This document shows positions 8,993 through 15,852 of a DNA stretch of 64,000 bases, piece by piece; position 1 is the stretch's first letter; each line of letters opens with the position of its first letter. Both the position numbers and the translations under genes were made by a program. The notes beneath the pieces are model-generated. The model had not been told where the DNA came from and did no database searches. It saw only the letters and a program-made list of their open reading frames with translations. Source of the DNA: Microbacterium oryzae (lineage in GTDB: Bacteria; Actinomycetota; Actinomycetes; Actinomycetales; Microbacteriaceae); assembly GCF_030406385.1 (NCBI RefSeq), contig NZ_JAUEPM010000001.1, positions 558,001 to 622,000 of the forward strand, read 5' to 3'.

Positions 8993-9022
8993 GCTGGCAG
9001 CCCCGAGAAATCGCCTTCCGCA

Positions 9023-9050
9023 TAGAGTAGGGCGCCAGAGCAGCAGGGAG
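9023..9050 (+). promoter_or_regulatory. -10 element and ribosome site of the M24 gene
   Basis: TAGAGT at 9023-9028 is a good actinobacterial -10. A purine-rich AGGGAG (9045-9050) precedes the ATG at 9057 by six bases. Confidence 0.5.
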
Positions 9051-9056
9051 CACGCC

Positions 9057-10115
9057 ATGTCGACACCCTCGAAGCCCGCGGTCTCGTCCGACCGTCCCGA
9101 GAAGCTCGCGCGCATCACGGAGGTCCTCGACCGACGCGGCGCGAGCGGCGTGCGCCTCACCTCGGGCGCGAGCCTCGCATGGCTGCTCGACGGGGCGCGC
9201 ACGTCCGTCCCGCTCGGCGGTCCCGCCGTCTTCTCCGCGGTCGTGCGCATCGACGGCACCATCACCGTCACCGCCCTGCGCAACGAGGCGGAGCGCCTCG
9301 CCGAGGAGGAGCTCGCGGGCGTCGACATCGAGGTCGTGGACTGGTTCGCCCCGCTCGCCCCGTCGCGAGCGGGCGTTCTCGACGAGAGCGAGGTCGACGT
9401 CGAGCTGCGCGCCGCACGCGCGAGCCTGCTCCCCGCCGAGCTCGACCGCTACCGGAACCTCGGCGCCGACGCCGCTCGCGCCATGACCGAGGTGCTGACC
9501 ACCGCGACGCCGGAGCTCACCGAGTTCGAGCTCGCCGGCCGCCTCACGCACGCGCTGCTCGCGCGCGGGGCGGAGCCCGCCGTCGCCCTCGTCGCCGGCG
9601 CCGCCCGCGGCGGCGTGCAGCACCCGCTCCCCACGCGAGCGCCCCTCGGCGACCGCGCCATGGCCGTCGCGACCGCCCGTCGCGACGGCCTGCACGTCAG
9701 CCTCACCCGCTGGGTGCGCTTCCGCGGCGTCGAGCCGGACGGCGCCGCGCGCATCCTCGAGGTCGAGGCCGACGCGTGGGCGGCGTGCCGCCCCGGCCGC
9801 CCGCTCGGCGACGTGCTCTCCGACATCGCACGGAGCTACCCGCGACACGGCTTCGCCGAGGACGCGTGGCTGCGCCACCATCAGGGCGGCCCCACCGGCT
9901 ATGCGGGGCGCGACCCCAAGGCGTCCCCCGACGCGCAGGACCGGATCGCTCCGGGTCAGGCGTTCGCCTGGAACCCGTGGGCCCCCGGCGTGAAGACAGA
10001 GGATACGGTGGTGCGGGGCCAGGGTGATGCCGTCGAGGTGCTGAGCGTCGACCAGGAGTGGCCTACGGTGGACGTGCGCGGCGTGGCGCGACCGGTCGCG
10101 CTCGACCTCACCTGA
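9057..10115 (+). CDS. M24 (aminopeptidase P-like) family protein with altered metal site
   Basis: A 352-residue protein with an N-terminal creatinase-like domain (about 1-130) and a C-terminal pita-bread domain. The subfamily motif HHQGGPTGYAGRD and the late KTEDTVV are present. The usual first aspartate pair of the M24 dinuclear metal site is not where expected: the strand reads GLHVSLTRWVRF rather than carrying DxG and a later D. The EP motif near APGQAFAWNPW has Asn in place of Glu. It may be a non-peptidase M24 relative, like creatinase or the FACT pita-bread domains. It is followed 32 bases later by the LacI-type gene. Function is unknown. Confidence 0.7.
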   Translation: MSTPSKPAVSSDRPEKLARITEVLDRRGASGVRLTSGASLAWLLDGARTSVPLGGPAVFSAVVRIDGTITVTALRNEAERLAEEELAGVDIEVVDWFAPLAPSRAGVLDESEVDVELRAARASLLPAELDRYRNLGADAARAMTEVLTTATPELTEFELAGRLTHALLARGAEPAVALVAGAARGGVQHPLPTRAPLGDRAMAVATARRDGLHVSLTRWVRFRGVEPDGAARILEVEADAWAACRPGRPLGDVLSDIARSYPRHGFAEDAWLRHHQGGPTGYAGRDPKASPDAQDRIAPGQAFAWNPWAPGVKTEDTVVRGQGDAVEVLSVDQEWPTVDVRGVARPVALDLT

Positions 10116-10147
10116 GCGTGCCGATGACCTCCGCTCGAAAGGACCCC

Positions 10148-11137
10148 GTGAAGCTGCGCATCTCCGACGTCGCTCGGCACGCGGGAGTGTCGGCCGCGAC
10201 GGTCTCGCGGGTCATGAACGGCAACCCGTCGGTCGATCCCGCACTCGCCGAGCGCGTGCAGGCGGCCGCGGCCGAGCTCGGCTACTCCGCGAGCCCGCTC
10301 GCACGCAGCCTCGCTCTCGGCAAGACGCAGACGGTGGCCGTGCTCGTGCCCGACCTGGGCAACCCCACCTTCCAAGCCACCCTGCGGATGTTCAGCCGCA
10401 CGGCCGCCGGCGACGGCTACCACGTGCTGGTGGCAGACTCCGCGGAGGTCGCAGGCGACGAGGCGGCTCTCGCACTGCAGGCGCGACGCCGCACAGACGG
10501 CATCGTGCTGGTCGCGCCGCGCATGCCCGACGAGGAGCTCGCCGCCCTCCTGCCGCAGCTCTCGCCCGTCGTGCTCGTCAACCGCCCCGCCGGGCTGGGC
10601 GCCCCTGTCGTCGCCGCGGACTACGCGGAGGGGATCCGGCAGCTGATCGTGCATCTGCACGAGCTCGGGCATCGGCGCATCCTGTACCTCGCCGGGGTGC
10701 AGGGCAGCGCCTCCCACGCCCGCCGCCTCGCCGCGATCGCCGCCGCGCGCGATGCGCATCCGGAGCTCGAGATCCTCGAGGTCGCCTGCGGAACCGGCTT
10801 CGCCGACGGAGCGGCGGCTGCGGACGAGGTGTCGCGGAGCGACGCGACCGCGGTCCTCGCCTACAACGACCTCGTCGCGATGGGCCTCCTCAGCGCTCTC
10901 CACGAGCGGGGCGTGTCGGTGCCGGCAGAGGTGTCGGTGGTGGGCTTCGACGACATCCCATTCGCCCCCTACACGACGCCGCCCCTCACCACGGCCGCGG
11001 TGCCGGCCGAGGAGATGGGCGCGCTCGCGTGGACGGCGCTGCGACGGCTCCTCGAGACCCAGGAGGAGGCCGCTCCGGTCGTCCTCACACCCACGCTCGC
11101 CCTGCGCGGCAGCACAGCGGCGCCGCAGCGCGGCTGA
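10148..11137 (+). CDS. LacI-family transcriptional regulator
   Basis: The GTG at 10148 is preferred because GAAAGGA lies five bases before it; an ATG at 10124 would add eight residues. The protein is 329 residues. The N-terminal helix-turn-helix reads KLRISDVARHAGVSAATVSRVMNG, followed after a hinge by the periplasmic-binding-like domain with VAVLVPDLGNPTF and [19 protein letters not shown]. It faces the same way as the Gfo/Idh/MocA cassette 88 bases downstream, whose promoter carries a LacI-type palindrome. It is therefore probably the sugar-responsive repressor of that cassette and perhaps of the PL11 lyase gene; that is inference. Confidence 0.9.
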   Translation: MKLRISDVARHAGVSAATVSRVMNGNPSVDPALAERVQAAAAELGYSASPLARSLALGKTQTVAVLVPDLGNPTFQATLRMFSRTAAGDGYHVLVADSAEVAGDEAALALQARRRTDGIVLVAPRMPDEELAALLPQLSPVVLVNRPAGLGAPVVAADYAEGIRQLIVHLHELGHRRILYLAGVQGSASHARRLAAIAAARDAHPELEILEVACGTGFADGAAAADEVSRSDATAVLAYNDLVAMGLLSALHERGVSVPAEVSVVGFDDIPFAPYTTPPLTTAAVPAEEMGALAWTALRRLLETQEEAAPVVLTPTLALRGSTAAPQRG

Positions 11138-11187
11138 ACCGCGCACTCTCCGCTGCCCGCAGCCATCCTCGAGTCCGCACTGCGTGC

Positions 11188-11209
11188 TAGAGTGAGAAAC
11201 CGCTTTCTC
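11188..11209 (+). promoter_or_regulatory. Promoter with LacI-type operator for the oxidoreductase cassette
   Basis: The -10 TAGAGT (11188-11193) is followed at once by GAGAAACCGCTTTCTC (11194-11209), a palindrome at 14 of 16 positions with the central CG of LacI-family sites. The operator would cover the transcription start. The ribosome site GGAAGGGA (11211-11218) follows. Confidence 0.75.
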
Positions 11210-11225
11210 TGGAAGGGACTCACGG

Positions 11226-12608
11226 ATGAGCCAGCTCCGCTACGCCGTCGTCGGCACCGGACACCGCGCGCAGATGTACGTCGACGCCATCACCCGCACC
11301 TATGCCGACCGCGCCGTCCTCGTCGCGCTGTGCGAGCCGAATCCGACCCGCGCCGGCGCGTACGTGCAGCGGGCCGTGGAGGCCGGGGCGCCGGCGCCCG
11401 GCGTGTGGGGGCCGGACGGCCTGGAGGAGATGATCCGCACGGAGCGGATCGAGCGGGTCGTGGTGTGCTCCCGCGACGACACGCACGCGGAGATGATCGT
11501 CCGCTCCCTCGAGGCCGGCGTCGACGTCGTCGTGGAGAAGCCGCTCACCATCGACGCCGACAGCGCCCGCCGCATCGAGGACGCCGTCGCCCGCACCGGC
11601 CGCCAGGTGGTCCTCACCTTCAACTACCGCTACTCCCCCCGCAACAGCGCGCTGCGGGAGGTCATCCAGTCCGGCCGCATCGGACAGGTCACCTCCATCG
11701 ACTTCTCCTGGATGCTCGACACCAAGCACGGCGCGGACTACTTCCGGCGCTGGCATCGCGAGAAGGCTCACTCCGGCGGGCTCCTCGTCCACAAGTCGAG
11801 CCACCACTTCGACCTCGTCAACTGGTGGATCGCCAGCGAGCCCCGCCGCGTGTTCGCCTCCGGAGGGCTCCGGTTCTACGGCGCCGACAACGCCCGTGCG
11901 CGCGGCCTGGCCGACCGCCCCGAGCGCGGCACCCACGACGGCGCCCATGACCCGTTCGAGCTCGACCTGCGCGACGACCCCCGCCTCGCGCAGCTCTACC
12001 TCGACGCCGAGCAGCACGACGGCTACCGGCGCGACCTCGACGTGTTCACCGAGGGCATCACCATCGAGGACAACCTCGCCCTCGTCGTCGACTACGTCTC
12101 CGGCGCGACCCTCAGCTACTCCCTCAACGCCCACGCTCCGTGGGAGGGCTATCGCGTCGCCGTCAACGGCACCGAGGGCCGCGCCGAGCTCGACGTCGTC
12201 GAACGCGGCTCCCTCGTCCCCGACGAAGGGCTCCACCCGGCTCTCGACCCCAGCCTCTCCGGCGGGAACGGCAGCAGCCTGCGCCCGGTCGGCGAGCGCC
12301 TCCTCGTCCAGCGCCACTGGGAGGAGCCCGTCGAGGTCCCCATCCACAACGCCGACGGCGGACACGGCGGCGGCGACGCCCTCCTCCTCTCCGACGTCTT
12401 CGTCGGCCCCCACGACGACCCCCTCGGCCGTCCCGCCGACTGGTCCGACGGCATCCGCTCGATCGCCGTGGGCATCGCCGGCAACCGCTCCCTCGCGACC
12501 GGCCTTCCCGTGAACACCGCCGACCTCGGCATCGCCCTCCTCGGCGGACTGCCGACGAGCGCGGAGGGGACGACCACGCACCCGACGACCACCGAGGCGC
12601 CGTCATGA
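11226..12608 (+). CDS. Gfo/Idh/MocA-family NAD(P)-dependent oxidoreductase
   Basis: A 460-residue protein. The N-terminal Rossmann fold shows YAVVGTGHRAQMY and the family EKP motif in VVEKPLT, whose lysine binds cofactor and helps catalysis. The C-terminal half has KSSHHFDLVNWW with the usual catalytic-type His, and a long loop around residues 220-260 that lengthens it beyond the typical 340-390. The family oxidises sugars, inositols or sugar acids, or hydrolyses glycosides by a redox route. Its stop overlaps the next start (ATGA). Its substrate is unknown, but the cassette and the LacI operator point to a sugar or uronate. Confidence 0.88.
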   Translation: MSQLRYAVVGTGHRAQMYVDAITRTYADRAVLVALCEPNPTRAGAYVQRAVEAGAPAPGVWGPDGLEEMIRTERIERVVVCSRDDTHAEMIVRSLEAGVDVVVEKPLTIDADSARRIEDAVARTGRQVVLTFNYRYSPRNSALREVIQSGRIGQVTSIDFSWMLDTKHGADYFRRWHREKAHSGGLLVHKSSHHFDLVNWWIASEPRRVFASGGLRFYGADNARARGLADRPERGTHDGAHDPFELDLRDDPRLAQLYLDAEQHDGYRRDLDVFTEGITIEDNLALVVDYVSGATLSYSLNAHAPWEGYRVAVNGTEGRAELDVVERGSLVPDEGLHPALDPSLSGGNGSSLRPVGERLLVQRHWEEPVEVPIHNADGGHGGGDALLLSDVFVGPHDDPLGRPADWSDGIRSIAVGIAGNRSLATGLPVNTADLGIALLGGLPTSAEGTTTHPTTTEAPS

Positions 12609-13519
12609 CGCGCATCCTCGTCACCGGCGGGGCCGGCCGGCTCGGCCGCACCCTCGTCGCGGGCCTCGGCGCGTCGGGCCACGAGCTCGTCTCCGTCGAC
12701 CGCGAGATCTCCGACGCACCGGAGCTCGCGGGCGTGGAGCAGCTCGCGGTCGATCTCGCCCACGCCGGGCAGGCCGCGGAGGTGATCGAGCGCACCCGCC
12801 CGGAGGCCCTCATCCATCTCGCGGCCATCGCCGTGCCGTTCAGCGCGCCCGAGGACGTCATCATGCGCACCAACGCCGGGCTCGCCGTCTCCGTCATGGG
12901 CGCGGCAGCGGCGGCCGGCGTCGGCCGCATCGTCGCGGCCTCCAGCCCCACCGTGATCGGGTACGGCGCGCCGACCGGCTGGGCGCCCGATCGCCTCCCG
13001 ATCGACGAGGACACGCCGGCGCGGCCGTGGAACGCATACGGCCTGTCCAAGCTCCTCATCGAGCAGACCATCGGCATGCTGCGCCGCCAGACGGGCGACT
13101 CCACGCGGTACGCGGCGTTCCGCCCCTGCTACGTCATCGCGCCCGAGGAATGGGCGGGCGCCCCCACCCAGCAGGGCCACACCGTGCGCGAGCGCCTCGA
13201 CGACCCGGCGCTGTCGGCTCCCGCGGTCTTCAACTACGTCGATGCGCGCGACGTCTCCGCCTTCGCGGACACGCTCCTCGCGGCGATGGACGACATCCCG
13301 AACGGCGAGGTCTTCTTCGTCGGCGCCGACGACGCCCTCGCGCGCGAGCCGCTGTCCGACCTGATCCCCCGATTCCATCCCGGTGCGGCTCGCGCCGCCG
13401 CCGAGCTCACGGGCACCGCCCCCGCGTTCTCCAATGCCAAGGCGCGACGGCTCCTCGGCTGGCGGCCGCAGCGCACCTGGCGCGAGGAGCTCGCCACGCA
13501 GGTGAGCCGGCATGCCTGA
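12605..13519 (+). CDS. NAD-dependent epimerase/dehydratase (extended SDR)
   Basis: A 304-residue extended short-chain dehydrogenase. The glycine loop is VTGGAGRLGRTLV at the N-terminus, and the YGLSK catalytic Tyr/Lys pair is near residue 143. It has the length and fold of sugar epimerases and of uronate dehydrogenases. It is coupled to the upstream oxidoreductase by ATGA and overlaps the next gene by eight bases, so all three are one transcript. With an enolase-superfamily dehydratase next door, a uronate or aldonate dehydrogenase step is one plausible role. Confidence 0.85.
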   Translation: MTRILVTGGAGRLGRTLVAGLGASGHELVSVDREISDAPELAGVEQLAVDLAHAGQAAEVIERTRPEALIHLAAIAVPFSAPEDVIMRTNAGLAVSVMGAAAAAGVGRIVAASSPTVIGYGAPTGWAPDRLPIDEDTPARPWNAYGLSKLLIEQTIGMLRRQTGDSTRYAAFRPCYVIAPEEWAGAPTQQGHTVRERLDDPALSAPAVFNYVDARDVSAFADTLLAAMDDIPNGEVFFVGADDALAREPLSDLIPRFHPGAARAAAELTGTAPAFSNAKARRLLGWRPQRTWREELATQVSRHA

Positions 13520-14603
13520 GGCACCCGCGATCCGGTCGCTGCGCGCACGGCTCGCGCGCATTCCCCTCACCCGCCCCTGGGCGGCCGACGTCACGAGCGT
13601 GGGCGTCATCGCCACGCACGTGATGCGGACCGACGGCGCCGAGGGTTGGGGCTTCTCCTGGACCCCGCAGATCGGCGCCGAGGCGGTGCTCGCGCTCCTC
13701 GAGCACGACATCGCATCTGCCGCGGTGGGACGAGAGGCCGACCCCCGGCAGACCTGGGATGGCCTCTGGACGCACCTGCATGAGGCCGGGAGCGGCGGCA
13801 TCACCACGATCGCGCTCGCAGGTCTCGATCTGGCACTGTGGGACGCCGAGGCGCGCGCAGCCGGTCGAAGCGTCGCCGATCACATCGGCCGCCGTCGAGA
13901 CGCGGTGCCGGCGTACGGCAGCGGCGTCAACCTGCACTACAGCCTCGACGAGCTGGTCGCCCAGGTGCAGCGCTGGGTGGCGGCCGGCTTCGAGGCGATC
14001 AAGGTGAAGGTCGGCAAGCCCGACATCGCCGAGGACGCCGACCGGCTCGCCGCGGTCCGCGAGGTGCTCGGCCCCGACCGCGCGCTCATGATCGACGCGA
14101 ACCAGCGCTGGGACCTCGCACGGGCGACCGCCGCGATGGAGCGCCTCGCCGCCGCAGGTCCCGCCTGGATCGAGGAGCCGCTGCGCGCGGACGATCTCGC
14201 GGGGCACGTCGAGCTCTCCCGCCGTATCGCGACGCCCATCGCGGTGGGAGAGAATCTCCACACGGTGCATCGATTCGAGGAGTTCCTCGCGAGCGGGGCC
14301 ATCCGCATCGCTCAGCCCAACGTCGTCCGCGTGGGCGGGATCACCCCCTTCCTCCGCATCGTCGAGCGCGCCCAGGCGCACGGAGTGCAGGTGCACCCGC
14401 ACCTCCTGCCGGAGCTCTCCGGGCAGCTCGCGCTCACCCTCCCCGGCTCTCCGCTCGCGGAGGACGTCGAGGACGCGGGCTTCGGCGACCTCGGCGCGCT
14501 CGTGGATGAGAGTCCCGTGCGCATCGCCGACGGCGCGCTGACCGAGGTCCCGCACGTGGGGCTCGGGCTGCGGTTCCGGCACCACGCCGACGCGGCGTCC
14601 TGA
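13512..14603 (+). CDS. Mandelate racemase / muconate lactonizing enzyme family protein (enolase superfamily)
   Basis: A 363-residue protein. Counting from the ATG gives K164 and K166 in IKVKVG, metal ligands D195 (DANQ), E221 (EEP) and E247 (GEN), and H297 (HPH). These are the same numbers as in mandelate racemase, so it belongs to the MR subgroup, which includes many sugar-acid dehydratases. Position 270 is Asn (QPNVVRVGG) where the catalytic His-Asp dyad normally has Asp. The enzyme may therefore use only the KxK base, or act as an epimerase or a one-sided dehydratase. It is the last gene of the cassette and converges on the ROK regulator. Confidence 0.87.
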   Translation: MPEAPAIRSLRARLARIPLTRPWAADVTSVGVIATHVMRTDGAEGWGFSWTPQIGAEAVLALLEHDIASAAVGREADPRQTWDGLWTHLHEAGSGGITTIALAGLDLALWDAEARAAGRSVADHIGRRRDAVPAYGSGVNLHYSLDELVAQVQRWVAAGFEAIKVKVGKPDIAEDADRLAAVREVLGPDRALMIDANQRWDLARATAAMERLAAAGPAWIEEPLRADDLAGHVELSRRIATPIAVGENLHTVHRFEEFLASGAIRIAQPNVVRVGGITPFLRIVERAQAHGVQVHPHLLPELSGQLALTLPGSPLAEDVEDAGFGDLGALVDESPVRIADGALTEVPHVGLGLRFRHHADAAS

Positions 14604-14604
14604 C

Positions 14605-14624
14605 CGCCCGCTCGTCGCCGGGCG
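14605..14624. terminator. Short hairpin between the enolase and ROK genes
   Basis: CGCCCG (14605-14610) and CGGGCG (14619-14624) pair around an 8-base loop and fill the whole 21-base gap between the convergent stops. It is a weak candidate for a shared terminator. Confidence 0.35.
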
Positions 14625-15788
14625 TCAGCCGAGCGGGTCCGCGAGGAGCGGTGCGAACGCGGCCTCCGCCGCCCCGATGAGCAGGCGGTCCTCGGCCAGG
14701 CCCGCTGCGCGGACGACGAGCTCCTCGGCGGCCGGAGCCAGCGCCTGCTCGCGCACCGCCTCGTCGAAGCCGGCGGGGTCGACCGCGACGAGCATGCCGA
14801 GGAAGCCGCCGAGCACGATGGCCGACGGGTTCAGCACGTTCACGGCGTTCGCGAGCGCCGTGGCGAGGATGCGGCGCTGGCGCTCGACCTCTGCGTCGAC
14901 CTCGGGATGGTCGGAGGCGGCGAGCGCTCCGGCGAGCGTCGGGTCGTCGGCGGCTTCGAGACCGAGCACGGCCAGCAGCCGCGCCCGGCTGACCTCGTCC
15001 TCCAGCGCGCCCTCCGGCGTCCGCCGATCCGCGTCGTCCAGGAGGCCCGGACGCGTCCTCCCCCACTCTCCTGCGTAGCCGCCGGCACCGCCGACGACGC
15101 GACCGTCGACGATGAGACCGCCGCCGATGCCACTCGCGCCGCCGTTGAGGTAGACGACGTCGCGATGGCCGGCCGCCGCCCCGAAGAGGTGCTCCGCCCG
15201 CGCACCGAGCGTGGCATCGTTGCCGATGACGACCGGAAGCCCCAGACGCTCCTCGACGATCGCCGCGAACGGCGCCCCCTCCCAGTGCAGGTGCGGTGCG
15301 AGGCGCACCACCCGGCCGTCGAGGCTGACGAGTCCGGGCACGGCCAGCCCCGCTCCCACCGTCCGCGCGCCCTTCAGCTCGTGCCCCCGCCATCCGCTCA
15401 CGATCCGCGCCAGCGCATCGGCGGTCTGCTCGGGAGTGAGCAGCTCGCGGCTCTCCTCGCGCACCCGCGCCCGGACCGCGCCGCTCAGCGCGATCGCGGC
15501 GACCTCGAGGGCGTCGACCTCGGGGTTCGCCGCGATCGCGACGACGTCGTCGCTCGGCACGACGATGGGCGATGGCCGGCCGACCCGCCGCGTCGGGTCG
15601 GGCTCCCGCTCGGCCACGAGCCGCGCCTCGACGAGCGCCGCGACGAGGTCGGCGACGGTGGAGCGGTTGAGGCCGGTGTCCGCCGTGATCCGCGCGCGGG
15701 GCTGCGGCCCCTGCTCGTGCACGAGGCGCAGCACCTCGCCGAGGTTCCGGCGTCGCACGCCCTCGACGCTCGCCGTGCGCTGCGCCAT
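14625..15788 (-). CDS. ROK-family (NagC/XylR-type) transcriptional regulator
   Basis: The ATG at 15788 follows a GAGGGGAG ribosome site and gives 387 residues. The N-terminal winged helix is ITADTGLNRSTVADLVAALVEARLV. The sugar-kinase-like part has AGLAVPGLVSLDG, VVIGNDATLGA, GIGGGLIVDG and NVLNPSAIVLGG. The ROK zinc motif CxCGxxGC is missing, and the usual GEIGH reads GEWGR, so it is a regulator rather than a kinase. It lies downstream of the GH3 and transporter genes on the same strand. A role as xylose regulator is plausible, but a separate LacI gene also flanks the cluster. Confidence 0.85.
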   Translation of the reverse strand: MAQRTASVEGVRRRNLGEVLRLVHEQGPQPRARITADTGLNRSTVADLVAALVEARLVAEREPDPTRRVGRPSPIVVPSDDVVAIAANPEVDALEVAAIALSGAVRARVREESRELLTPEQTADALARIVSGWRGHELKGARTVGAGLAVPGLVSLDGRVVRLAPHLHWEGAPFAAIVEERLGLPVVIGNDATLGARAEHLFGAAAGHRDVVYLNGGASGIGGGLIVDGRVVGGAGGYAGEWGRTRPGLLDDADRRTPEGALEDEVSRARLLAVLGLEAADDPTLAGALAASDHPEVDAEVERQRRILATALANAVNVLNPSAIVLGGFLGMLVAVDPAGFDEAVREQALAPAAEELVVRAAGLAEDRLLIGAAEAAFAPLLADPLG

Positions 15789-15852
15789 GGGGCTCCCCTC
15801 GTCGGCCGCCCGTCGCGGCTTATGTCGGCGTCCCCACCATATCGGGCGCTCG

